From JAPHSX01 sp039714395 (lineage in GTDB: Bacteria > Pseudomonadota > Gammaproteobacteria > Thiohalomonadales > Thiohalomonadaceae): a DNA stretch of 64,000 nt. Positions 35,435 through 43,804 of this stretch are shown here, one piece after another (the stretch's first letter is position 1; each line of letters begins with the position of its first letter). The notes below the pieces were generated by a model. The model did not search any database, was not told the DNA's origin, and saw only the letters and a program-made list of their open reading frames with translations. The DNA is taken from contig JBDLJH010000017.1 of assembly GCA_039714395.1 (NCBI GenBank), forward strand, positions 12,368-76,367, read 5' to 3'. The translations under genes and the position numbers were made by a program.

Positions 35435-35587
35435 TTTCAAACCCTTTATTTTTTAGCATTATTACCTTATGCCATGGTCGAGGTAAACTGTATCGTTCTG
35501 TTGGCTGGATTTGTAGCGCTCAAGGTGATACTTTTTGCCGACGAATTTTAGCTATTTTTAGCGTACGACAACGAGAAACAGAAGATC

Positions 35588-36088
35588 ATGCACTATGAAG
35601 TTAGCGAGGCGGAGATGACTGACGCCAAACACCCCCATGAGATCTTTCTCATTAACCTGATTACCAACCATATTCTGGTCTTTGTTGGCCTGTTGGGTTT
35701 GGCGAAGACCTACCCCTGGGTGATGCTGGTTACTCCTGCCATCTCCATTGTGGTACTGAGTTATTTAATGATTCGTGCACGCAGTAAATTGAACAGTGGT
35801 AGCTGGTATAGCGCTTGTCACTGGCAGCTCTGTGCTCATCGCAGCAAACTCTTTATCGGTATGTTGATGCTGCTTGGGCTAGTCATAGCGGGATTGCTGC
35901 TATCGGTGGGGGGGGATGCTTCGCAGCTGAAGCCCGGCCACTATGCTTTCGGTGGTGTCGCGGCCTTACCGACTCTGGTCTTTATTCTGGTGTTGATCGT
36001 TATGGAGTCGGATGCAATGCATAAGGCGAAGACCGGTGTAGTGCCGCAGTGGTTAGTCGATAAGTACCCGAAGCCAGTCGCAGAATAA
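35588..36088 (+). CDS. Unknown membrane protein (three or four helices)
   Basis: I do not recognise this 166-residue protein. Hydrophobic segments lie near residues 22-40, 43-60, 88-108 and 120-140. A loop with Cys and His residues (SACHWQLCAHRSK) lies near 78-90. It begins at the first ATG; a second in-frame ATG at residue 10 is possible. Its conserved-looking loop could bind a metal or heme, but this is speculation. Confidence 0.6.
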   Translation: MHYEVSEAEMTDAKHPHEIFLINLITNHILVFVGLLGLAKTYPWVMLVTPAISIVVLSYLMIRARSKLNSGSWYSACHWQLCAHRSKLFIGMLMLLGLVIAGLLLSVGGDASQLKPGHYAFGGVAALPTLVFILVLIVMESDAMHKAKTGVVPQWLVDKYPKPVAE

Positions 36089-36153
36089 GCAATATTTATC
36101 TTAATTTAGATGGCCGGGTAACCGGTCATTTTTATCTTTACGAGTGGAACTCT

Positions 36154-36840
36154 ATGGAACGTTACATCTTTTTGGGCGTATTACTTTTTTCACTTATCGC
36201 ACTGGGGATCGGTATGTTGCTTCCGGGTAAGAGCGTTCAGGAGGCAGAACCCTATCTGCCGTGGCAGATAGAAAAGACAGCGAAGGGTTCGAGTCGCGTC
36301 TTCGGTCTGGAGCTGGGAACTAGCACTCTACTTGAGGCTCAGAATCGTTTTCGCGAGCTCTATGAGGTGAGCATGTTTGCCCGCGATGATGGCGACAAGG
36401 TGGTCGAGGTCTACTTTGACAGCATTACACTAAGTGGCCTGCGAGCGCGTGTGGTGCTGGTGATGGAGTTGACGCCGGAACAGCTTAATGGCTTCTATGA
36501 GCGTGGCGTGCGTATAGCCACACTGGGCAGTGGTGGCCGCAAGGTGACCCTGGATGATGTGGACTTATTGAGTCTTGCCTCTATGCCTATTGCAAGCCTC
36601 ACTTACATCCCCAAGTCGCAGCTTAGTGCCGAACTGGTGCAGGCCCGCTTTGGCACTCCTGCCGAGCGTATTCGTGAAAAAGATAGTGAAAGCCTCGTTG
36701 AGCATTGGCTCTATCCAGACTACGGCCTGGATTTGATACTTCATGAAAAGGGTAAGGAGGTGTTGCAGTACACACAGCCGGGGCGCTTTGATTCTCTGCG
36801 CAAACCCCTGATTGAACAGGGCGGGATTATCGTAAATTAA
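36154..36840 (+). CDS. Unknown membrane-anchored protein
   Basis: I do not recognise this 228-residue protein. It has one N-terminal membrane helix (residues 4-24), which would anchor an extracytoplasmic alpha/beta domain. Repeated LxxAQxRF segments occur near residues 60-70 (LLEAQNRFRELYEV) and 170-178 (LVQARFGTPAERI), suggesting an internal duplication of a small fold. AGTGGAACTCT precedes the ATG. It is convergent with the ccoS end of the cco cluster. Confidence 0.6.
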   Translation: MERYIFLGVLLFSLIALGIGMLLPGKSVQEAEPYLPWQIEKTAKGSSRVFGLELGTSTLLEAQNRFRELYEVSMFARDDGDKVVEVYFDSITLSGLRARVVLVMELTPEQLNGFYERGVRIATLGSGGRKVTLDDVDLLSLASMPIASLTYIPKSQLSAELVQARFGTPAERIREKDSESLVEHWLYPDYGLDLILHEKGKEVLQYTQPGRFDSLRKPLIEQGGIIVN

Positions 36841-36878
36841 TCTCGACGGGCAATGGTGAGGAGGATAATGCGCAGGGC

Positions 36879-37085
36879 CTAGTCATCATCCGCATCAGGC
36901 CAGTTGCGACGGTCGACCTTCTTTTTATCCCCTCCCATCATATCGTCATCTTCATCAAGCAGGATGCGATGGGCATCGCCCTCCAGGTCTTCATACTGTC
37001 CCCGTTTCACCGCCCAGATCAGGATACCAACCAGGATCAGGCCAATGAAGATCATGCTGGGGATGAGGCTGTAGATGACTTCCAC
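36879..37085 (-). CDS. ccoS: cbb3-type cytochrome oxidase assembly protein CcoS
   Basis: This 68-residue protein has a single N-terminal membrane helix (residues 5-27), a WAVKRGQYEDLEGDAHRIL segment and an acidic/basic tail. This is the CcoS signature. CcoS is needed for cofactor insertion into the cbb3 oxidase. It is the last gene of the ccoG-fixH-ccoI-ccoS group, 43 bases after ccoI. Confidence 0.92.
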   Translation of the reverse strand: MEVIYSLIPSMIFIGLILVGILIWAVKRGQYEDLEGDAHRILLDEDDDMMGGDKKKVDRRNWPDADDD

Positions 37086-37128
37086 TATTTATTACCGTAG
37101 CAGTTTGTAAAAGATGATTATAGAGGAT

Positions 37129-39594
37129 CTAGTCCCGGAACAGGGTACGGATTCGCGCGGCATTGCCGATGACCAGTAGTGAGCTGATTGGCATAGCGAT
37201 AGCAGCGAATAGCGGGGTGATAAAGGCGGCCATCGCCAGCGGAACCATAATCACGTTATAGCTCAGTGAGAGCCCAATGTTCTGGCGGATAGTGCGAAGG
37301 GTGCGGCGGGACAGGAGCGTTGCCAGTCGCACTTTGTCGAGTTCATCCTGCATGAGCACTATATCGGCACTCTCCATTGAGACATCGGTGCCTGAGCCTA
37401 CGGCGATGCCGATATTGGCACGGATCAGCGCCGGCGCATCATTAACCCCATCCCCCACCATAGCGACCCATTCGCCTTTTGCCTGTAGATCGGCGATCAC
37501 CTGATCCTTGTCCTGTGGCAGTACCTCGGCGATCACCTCCATGCCGCCGAGCTGTTCTGCCACGGCCTCTGCAACACGCCTGCGGTCACCACTGAGCAGG
37601 GTCATGCGGATGCCTGCCTTACGTAGCCCCGTAATCAGTTGCTGGGCGTCGGGGCGTAACTGATCGGCGATGGCGAGTAGTGCCAGGTGTCTGCCATCTA
37701 CGGCCATATGGATGCAGCTGTTGGCCTTCTCCTCCAGCTGTTGGGCCTGTTCAGTTAGCCCCTGATTTATTTTTATCTCGTTCTGTTGCAACCAGGCGAT
37801 GGTGCCGAGGGTGATACGCCTGCCCTCAATCATCGCCTTCACACCGTGACCGGGCAGACTTTTGAACTTTTCCGGTTTGCTGTTGCTGCAATTAAGTTGT
37901 TGCTGTTCGGCCGCTTTAACGATGGCCTGAGCGATACTGTGTTCTGAATAGCGTTCGACGATGGCGGCAAGGCGCAGTAGTTCGTCCTCATCCTCGCCAT
38001 CGACTGAGACGACCTGCTGTAGTTGCATGCTGCCCGTGGTGAGGGTGCCGGTCTTATCGAAAACGAAGTGGCTGACACGGGAGAGGGTCTCCAGTACCTC
38101 GCCGTTCTTAACCAAAATGCCGTTGCGTGCGCCCTGTCCGGCGGCCACGGCAATGGCCATCGGGGTGGCGAGCCCGAAGGCGCAGGGGCAGGTAATGATG
38201 AGTACCGAGGTGGCGGCCATTAGTGCCAGCTCAAAGCCGCTGCCGACCCATATCAGGAATGTAACAGTGGCCAGTAGCAGGGTTGCCATCACAAACCATG
38301 GAACGATACGGTCGGCCATGCATTGTATCGGTGCCTTGGACGCCTGGGCCTCCTCTACCAGGGCGATGATACGGCCCAGAGAGGTATTACGCAGAGTACC
38401 GGTAACATGCAGAGTAAGGGCGCTGTACAGATTCACTGTGCCCGCAGAGACTTTGTCACCGGACTGTTTATGTACCGGTTCGGACTCGCCGCTGAGCATG
38501 CTCTCATCAATATTGCTCTGCCCTTCAACTACAATGCCGTCGACGGGCACCTTGTCACCCGCCCTCACCAGAACGGTATCGTCGGGCTTTATGCTGCGAA
38601 TCGGTACGATCTTCTCACCCTCCTCAATCAGCAGGGTGGCAATACGTGGCTGCAGATCCATCAGGCGCTGACTTGCCGCAACCGCATGGCGCTTCGACAT
38701 CGCCTCAAGAAAACGTCCGACCAGAATCACGAAGATAAAGTTAACCACCGTGTCAAAGTAGACCTCGCCGACCTCGCTGCCGCTAATAGTGACGTAGGTG
38801 GAGTAGAGATAAGTAGAGGTGGCACCGATGGCGATGGGGAGATCCATGGTGAGGTGACGATGGCGCAGCCCTGCCCATGCCCCTTTCAAAAAGATTGAGC
38901 CGGAGTAGAAAAGTGTGAGGCTGGCGAGGGCAAAACCGATCCAGTGGAACATGGAGCGGAACTGGCCGCCATCGGCGGTATCGGCCCCGGTATAGAGAGC
39001 GATGGATATCCACATCAAATTCATCATCGCAAAGCCGGCCACCGCCATGCGGAACAGCAGGGCACGGTTCTGTCTCTTGATGGTGCCCTCTGCGGCCTCA
39101 GGATCGAATGGTACGGCAGCGTAGCCGATGTCGCTGAGGCGCTTAATGATGTCGGAGAGTTTTGTCTGTCGATTGTCCCAACGTAGCAGTAGCCGTTTAT
39201 TGGCCAGATTGACCTGGGCGCGAATGATGCCTGGCATGGTTCCGAGTCCACGCTCGATAAGCCAGACACAGGCTGCGCAGTGGATGCCCTCTACTAGCAG
39301 GTGTATCTCCCGCTCCTCACCGAGTTCACGCACGAACTCCTCCTGCACCTCATCGAGGTCAAACAGGGCGATATCGCGTGGCGGTTCAGGTGGTGGGGCG
39401 AGTAGAGTACCGTCGGGGGTGCGTTGGTAGAAGCCGTCAAGGCCGGCGTCGTAGATAGCCTTACAGACTGACTGACAGCCGAAGCAGCAGAAGTGACGAT
39501 CCTTGCCCTCTATCTGCTCAACGAATTGCTCTGTGGGTGGTAGTGGTAAGCCACAGTGGAAGCAGCTTGCCTCTGTGGCCGGTTGATCACTCAT
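37129..39594 (-). CDS. ccoI: Copper-transporting P1B-ATPase for cbb3 oxidase assembly
   Basis: This 821-residue ATPase moves copper across the inner membrane for assembly of the cbb3 oxidase. It starts with a Cys-rich DUF2318-like stretch (CFHCGLPL and CCFGCQ), then a heavy-metal-associated domain whose site reads GIHCAACVWL. The membrane CPC motif is ITCPCAFGLATP, the phosphorylation site DKTGTLT, and the hinge GDGVNDAPAL. Eight membrane helices are expected. The ATG at 39594 (MSDQPA) is 17 bases after fixH; an in-frame extension to 39660 would overlap fixH and has no family support. Confidence 0.95.
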   Translation of the reverse strand: MSDQPATEASCFHCGLPLPPTEQFVEQIEGKDRHFCCFGCQSVCKAIYDAGLDGFYQRTPDGTLLAPPPEPPRDIALFDLDEVQEEFVRELGEEREIHLLVEGIHCAACVWLIERGLGTMPGIIRAQVNLANKRLLLRWDNRQTKLSDIIKRLSDIGYAAVPFDPEAAEGTIKRQNRALLFRMAVAGFAMMNLMWISIALYTGADTADGGQFRSMFHWIGFALASLTLFYSGSIFLKGAWAGLRHRHLTMDLPIAIGATSTYLYSTYVTISGSEVGEVYFDTVVNFIFVILVGRFLEAMSKRHAVAASQRLMDLQPRIATLLIEEGEKIVPIRSIKPDDTVLVRAGDKVPVDGIVVEGQSNIDESMLSGESEPVHKQSGDKVSAGTVNLYSALTLHVTGTLRNTSLGRIIALVEEAQASKAPIQCMADRIVPWFVMATLLLATVTFLIWVGSGFELALMAATSVLIITCPCAFGLATPMAIAVAAGQGARNGILVKNGEVLETLSRVSHFVFDKTGTLTTGSMQLQQVVSVDGEDEDELLRLAAIVERYSEHSIAQAIVKAAEQQQLNCSNSKPEKFKSLPGHGVKAMIEGRRITLGTIAWLQQNEIKINQGLTEQAQQLEEKANSCIHMAVDGRHLALLAIADQLRPDAQQLITGLRKAGIRMTLLSGDRRRVAEAVAEQLGGMEVIAEVLPQDKDQVIADLQAKGEWVAMVGDGVNDAPALIRANIGIAVGSGTDVSMESADIVLMQDELDKVRLATLLSRRTLRTIRQNIGLSLSYNVIMVPLAMAAFITPLFAAIAMPISSLLVIGNAARIRTLFRD

Positions 39595-39610
39595 GTTGGA
39601 TAAGACAGGC

Positions 39611-40150
39611 TTAGTTTGCCACCACGGTGACGCGACGTGTGGATTCCAGAGTCTCATCACCCTGAGTCACGGAGATATTGATGTCCCAGATCCCCTTGAG
39701 TGGCAGCTGCAGTTTGTTCTGGAAGACACCATCAGCAATGGAGGATAACTCGGCATAAAAATCGGCAGAGGCATCTGAGGGGCGGTAGGCGTGCAAGGTG
39801 ACTTTGGCATCCTTGAGTGGATTACCGACGCGGTCAACGATGCTCACGCTGTAGTTAGTAGGGGTGTTCAGAGTGATAGTTTCAGCGGTTTGCAGTGATA
39901 TATTCCAGCCAAGGCGGTTACGTGTCTCCATCTTCTTCTGGTAATTCGCATCGTGGTAACGGCCCTTCTCATAGTAATTCTCATCGACTAAACCAGGGTT
40001 TGTTTTTATTGCGGTTACGATAAAGGCGACATTAACGGAAAGTACGGTGAGGACAAACGCGACCCCTCCCCATACCCAGGGGTTGTTTTTAGCGTCTTTG
40101 CTATCTTGAGACAGAAAACTCCCAACCATAAATCCATTCAAAAAACTCAT
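39611..40150 (-). CDS. fixH: FixH-family cbb3 oxidase assembly protein
   Basis: This 179-residue protein has one membrane helix (about residues 25-48), the conserved NPGLVDENYYEKGRYHDA in pieces near 50-68, and a C-terminal beta-sandwich domain (WNISLQT onward). This is the FixH/CcoH layout. FixH helps assemble the cbb3 oxidase together with CcoI. It lies between ccoG and ccoI on the same strand with short gaps. Confidence 0.9.
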   Translation of the reverse strand: MSFLNGFMVGSFLSQDSKDAKNNPWVWGGVAFVLTVLSVNVAFIVTAIKTNPGLVDENYYEKGRYHDANYQKKMETRNRLGWNISLQTAETITLNTPTNYSVSIVDRVGNPLKDAKVTLHAYRPSDASADFYAELSSIADGVFQNKLQLPLKGIWDINISVTQGDETLESTRRVTVVAN

Positions 40151-40193
40151 ATTGCTACCTCAACTTATGCTGCTATTGCTTTGTTTGCCCATG

Positions 40194-41612
40194 TTAACGT
40201 TTCGGCCCGAAGAAGGCGCTGTTGTAGATTGCTGAATCTTCAGGGTTGTTACTGTTCTGCACCGTGAAGGTGAGCGGCACACGGCTATCAGTAAGGTTCT
40301 CGTTGGGTACCTTAACAAACATAATGCGAGAAGTAAGCCTGCCCGGTTTGAGACTGATGGGCTTATCGGCATTGACCAGTATCAGTCCCTTCGGCCCTGT
40401 TGCACTAACAGTGACCTCTACCTTGCCATCGAGTTTGTTGAGAATCTTCAGATCAAATTTATTCTGAATGGTACCGTCGCTCATCTGTATGAACAGCGGT
40501 GAGCGAGAGTGGATTACCTTAAGCTCCAATGAACCGAGGTGGGTCAGCCCATAAAAGATACCAGTGACCGCGAGGACAAGAATGGTGAGATAAACCAGGA
40601 TACGCGGGCGCTTCAACAGTGGGATGTGTGGTACTCCCTCGAGTGCATCCAGGGAGGAGTAGCGTATCAGGCTGACCGGTTTGTTGATTTTTTCCATCAC
40701 CGAATCACAGGCATCGAGGCAGAGACCACAGGTGATACAGCCCTCCTGCTGGCCTTCGCGAATATCGATACCGGTAGGGCAGACGGCGATGCACTGGTTG
40801 CACTCAATACAGTCACCCTTGCCCTGTTGCGTTTCTCCTTTCTTCAGGCGGCCACGAGGCTCACCACGATTGTAGTCGTAAGCCGGAACGATGCTCTCGG
40901 CATCTATCATCACCCCCTGAATGCGGGCGTAGGGGCAGAGCCAGAAGCAGACCTGCTCACGCATCAGCCCTGCGAAGAGGTAGGTAAAGGAGGCGAAAGT
41001 GGCAATGGCTGCCCAGGCAACGATATCAACGTTTAGATGGGCGTAGGCCTGCCACATTTCAAAGGCGTCGGCGAACCAGAGAGTAAAACTAATACCGGTG
41101 AAGATACCAATAGCGATCCAGATAAGGTGTTTGATTCCCTTGATAGCGATCTTCCGGCCACCCCATGGGCTTTGCTCTAATTTGCGTCGCTGTGCCGGGT
41201 TGCCTTCCAGCTTCTCTTCGATAAGGGTAAAGATGTCGGTCCATACGGTCTGGAAGCAGAAATAGCCGCAGAATACCCGACCAGCAACGGCGGTGACTGC
41301 AAATAGCAGGATGGCGAAAAACAGTAGTACCAGCGATAGCATCCACACATCCTGTGGCAGGATGGTGATGTCGAAAAATTGGAATTTGCGGTTCGGGATA
41401 TCAAAGATAATCGCCTGCCGATCTCCCCAGCGCAGATAGGGGCCGAGGAAGAAAACTAGCCAGGTCGAGGCGGCGAGCCATTTGATATTACGGAACGTGC
41501 CGGGCATGCGTTTGGCATGAATCGTCTCGTCACCGGTATTGATATGCCAGTGGCCAATATCTTCATAAAGCTCTTCAGCAGGTTGCTGAGTGCTTTCAGC
41601 GTTATTGCTCAC
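40194..41612 (-). CDS. ccoG: Polyferredoxin-like assembly protein CcoG (FixG/RdxA)
   Basis: This 472-residue membrane protein has five helices and two 4Fe-4S clusters. The cluster motifs are CIECNQCIAVCPTG and CITCGLCLDACD near residues 255-300, and a FixG-type beta domain ends the protein. It is a copper-reducing assembly factor for cbb3 oxidase. The start is GTG at 41612, with CAGGAG nine bases upstream; the reading to 41651 has no such site. It is the first gene after the terminator of the ccoNOQP operon. Confidence 0.93.
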   Translation of the reverse strand: MSNNAESTQQPAEELYEDIGHWHINTGDETIHAKRMPGTFRNIKWLAASTWLVFFLGPYLRWGDRQAIIFDIPNRKFQFFDITILPQDVWMLSLVLLFFAILLFAVTAVAGRVFCGYFCFQTVWTDIFTLIEEKLEGNPAQRRKLEQSPWGGRKIAIKGIKHLIWIAIGIFTGISFTLWFADAFEMWQAYAHLNVDIVAWAAIATFASFTYLFAGLMREQVCFWLCPYARIQGVMIDAESIVPAYDYNRGEPRGRLKKGETQQGKGDCIECNQCIAVCPTGIDIREGQQEGCITCGLCLDACDSVMEKINKPVSLIRYSSLDALEGVPHIPLLKRPRILVYLTILVLAVTGIFYGLTHLGSLELKVIHSRSPLFIQMSDGTIQNKFDLKILNKLDGKVEVTVSATGPKGLILVNADKPISLKPGRLTSRIMFVKVPNENLTDSRVPLTFTVQNSNNPEDSAIYNSAFFGPKR

Positions 41613-41772
41613 ATTGATCTCCTGATACAAGTGCTTACGAATTATTAACAAGAAAATTGGTGAAAAAACCTGACAGGCGTTTTCAGCAATTCACTGAGCC
41701 GAGATTTCCTTATCGGTATTACTGGGAACTAGAGGTGTAACAGATGATGTATATTAGCACATCCTAATGAAT

Positions 41773-41804
41773 AAAAAGGGGAGAAATTAATTCCTCCCCC
41801 TTTA
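41773..41804 (-). terminator. Terminator after the ccoNOQP-37aa operon
   Basis: On the minus strand AAAGGGGGAG pairs with CTCCCCTTT (one bulged base) across an AT-rich loop, and TTTTTAT follows. It lies 35 bases after the stop of the 37-residue ORF and before ccoG, so that ORF lies inside the ccoNOQP transcript. Confidence 0.75.
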
Positions 41805-41838
41805 GTCATTTCTCCGACGAGAATGCCGGTGTAATTGT

Positions 41839-41952
41839 TCAGTCTTCTGAGTGAGTAGTTTTAATTAACTTAATCACACGGAGAACAAGTACAACAGTAA
41901 TCACGATGGCTCCTACAACGGATAAAATTGAAGCAATTACTACTGAGTCCAT
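41839..41952 (-). CDS. 37-residue single-helix protein, candidate CcoM-like cbb3 subunit
   Basis: This very short gene encodes 37 residues: a short polar start (MDSVV), one hydrophobic helix (about residues 4-25, ASILSVVGAIVITVVLVL), then a basic stretch RVIKLIK and a polar end. AGAGGGA lies six bases before the ATG, an excellent ribosome site. It follows ccoP by 73 bases and precedes the operon terminator. The P. stutzeri cbb3 oxidase contains a single-helix subunit of similar size, CcoM; similarity in length, topology and context suggests the same role here (inference). A CcoQ-like second copy is less likely because it lacks the CcoQ tail. Confidence 0.7.
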   Translation of the reverse strand: MDSVVIASILSVVGAIVITVVLVLRVIKLIKTTHSED

Positions 41953-42025
41953 AGTTTTTCCCTCTTAGTGGTGGGTCGACTACGGTGTAGTCGACCCAAA
42001 CAGGTTGATGACTCAACAATTGAGC

Positions 42026-42865
42026 TTACTGACCACCGCCCAGCTTGTGGACGTATACGGCAAGCTTCTTGATCTCGGTGTCGCTGAGTTTACCGCCACC
42101 GAACTTTGGCATAACCGCGTTACGGGTCTGTGCGTCTGAGGGGAAGTTAATACCATGGATGATGGTGTGCTTCACGCTCTCACGCTGATCCGCCGCGGCA
42201 AAGCGCCAGATTTTGTCGGTAAGATTGGCGGCTCCCAGTGCCTGCATGCCCTTGCCGTCGGCACCGTGGCATGCAAAGCAGCCCTTAGCGCTAAACAGTG
42301 GCTCACTACCAGGATTACCCGCAATAATGGCATCGGCAAGCTTGTTCAGCTCATCATCAGACATGGTGTGTGCCGGCATGTTGCCGTTACGACCAGCGAT
42401 GATGCTCTGCTCGATGGCCTGAATGCTGCCGCCGAAGAGCCAGTCGTTGTCAGCTAGTACAGGGTAGCCCTGATTGCCGGCACCTTCTGTTCCGTGACAG
42501 GCAGCACAGTTGTCACCAAATAGTACCTTGGCTGAACGCTGAACGTAGGTAGACAGTTCTTCGTCACCAAGGATGGCAGCGGCAGACATGCCAGGTAGCT
42601 TGTCCTCGTATACAGAACGCTTGGCTTCAATGCTCTTCAGGTCTTCCTTGTACTCCTTGATGGCAGTCCAGCCGGCGACACCCTTGGTGTGGCTGTCGAC
42701 CAGCGGGATAGCCGGGTACCAGATGATATAGAAGACTACTATGGCCAAACTGGCGTAGAAACCGATCATCCACCACTTTGGCGGTTGGTTGGTTAGCTCG
42801 CGAAGGGTTTCGTCCCACACGTGTCCGGTATCCGGAGCATCATACGGATTGCTTTTGTCACTCAT
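42026..42865 (-). CDS. ccoP: cbb3 oxidase diheme subunit CcoP
   Basis: This 279-residue diheme cytochrome c subunit passes electrons to the catalytic centre. It has an N-terminal membrane helix (about residues 34-54), a linker with a second hydrophobic patch, and two cytochrome c domains with CAACH at 120-124 and CFACH at 196-200. Axial Met candidates are in GNMPAH and AVMPKF. Its ATG overlaps the ccoQ stop by four bases. Confidence 0.97.
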   Translation of the reverse strand: MSDKSNPYDAPDTGHVWDETLRELTNQPPKWWMIGFYASLAIVVFYIIWYPAIPLVDSHTKGVAGWTAIKEYKEDLKSIEAKRSVYEDKLPGMSAAAILGDEELSTYVQRSAKVLFGDNCAACHGTEGAGNQGYPVLADNDWLFGGSIQAIEQSIIAGRNGNMPAHTMSDDELNKLADAIIAGNPGSEPLFSAKGCFACHGADGKGMQALGAANLTDKIWRFAAADQRESVKHTIIHGINFPSDAQTRNAVMPKFGGGKLSDTEIKKLAVYVHKLGGGQ

Positions 42866-43074
42866 TTTCTGTTCTCCGTTTCGATCATATCGTCGTCATC
42901 CGCAAAGGGTAGATGACGCTGCGACTCGAGTTTCTCTTTGTTCTTAGGATGGAATGCAAACACATAAGCCCAGACCATCAGGCAGAAAATGCCGATGGTG
43001 ACTAAGGTGCCAATCCAGTCGGACAGCGTCATCGCTGCCCAATCGGTCTGGAAGTATTCCAGCAGGCTACCCAT
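42862..43074 (-). CDS. ccoQ: cbb3 oxidase small subunit CcoQ
   Basis: This 70-residue protein has one membrane helix (about residues 22-42) followed by FAFHPKNKEKLESQ and an acidic tail, as in CcoQ. CcoQ stabilises the cbb3 complex. Its start overlaps the ccoO stop (TAATG) and its stop overlaps ccoP, showing tight coupling. Confidence 0.93.
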   Translation of the reverse strand: MGSLLEYFQTDWAAMTLSDWIGTLVTIGIFCLMVWAYVFAFHPKNKEKLESQRHLPFADDDDMIETENRK

Positions 43075-43781
43075 TAGTTGCGGTAATCCTTGTCTTCGAA
43101 TTTAACCATGGTGCCCATAACTTGCAGGTAGGCAACGACAGCATCCAGTTCAGAAGTGCCGTTCACGCTGCTAGCTGTAGCAAAATCTTCCTCGATGTAA
43201 GGAACACCGACGATTTTCATGGCGCGCATTGTCTTAGCTATGTGGCTACCGTCAACGGTGGCATTCTCAAGCCACGGGTAGTTGGGCATGACCGACTCAG
43301 GTACCACTGAACGCGGGGCGATCATGTGGCGCTTGTGCCAGTCATCAGAGTACTTGCCGCCAACACGAGCCAGATCCGGACCGGTACGCTTGGAACCCCA
43401 CTGGAAGGGGTGGTCGTACATCGACTCAGAGGCCAGGCTGTAGTGACCATAGCGCTCTTTCTCATCACGGAAGGGGCGAATCATCTGTGAGTGACAGAGG
43501 TAGCAGCCCTCACGGATGTAAATCTCACGACCTGCCAGCTCTAGAGCAGTGTAGGGACGGACGCCGTCGCCGGCTTTCCAGTCGGCCAGGGTCTGGCCGG
43601 CCTGACGCTCCCATACGATCTCAGGGTGCTGGTTGTGCTCCATGGTCTCGTCGAGATAGAACAGTGGGATGATTTCCACTGCGCCCGGGATAGCCACCAG
43701 GATGGCAAGCAGGAAAATCATCAGAAAGACGTTACGCTCTGTCTTGTCCTGCAACTTGGTTGAATGAATTTGATCAGACAT
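43074..43781 (-). CDS. ccoO: cbb3 oxidase monoheme subunit CcoO
   Basis: This 235-residue membrane-anchored cytochrome c has one helix (about residues 18-40). The heme motif CYLCH is at residues 93-97, in GREIYIREGCYLCHSQMIRP, a CcoO signature. A candidate axial Met lies in SVMPNYPWL. It starts 23 bases after ccoN ends. Confidence 0.97.
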   Translation of the reverse strand: MSDQIHSTKLQDKTERNVFLMIFLLAILVAIPGAVEIIPLFYLDETMEHNQHPEIVWERQAGQTLADWKAGDGVRPYTALELAGREIYIREGCYLCHSQMIRPFRDEKERYGHYSLASESMYDHPFQWGSKRTGPDLARVGGKYSDDWHKRHMIAPRSVVPESVMPNYPWLENATVDGSHIAKTMRAMKIVGVPYIEEDFATASSVNGTSELDAVVAYLQVMGTMVKFEDKDYRN

Positions 43782-43804
43782 TATTCTTAATCCTCCTTAT
43801 CGGC

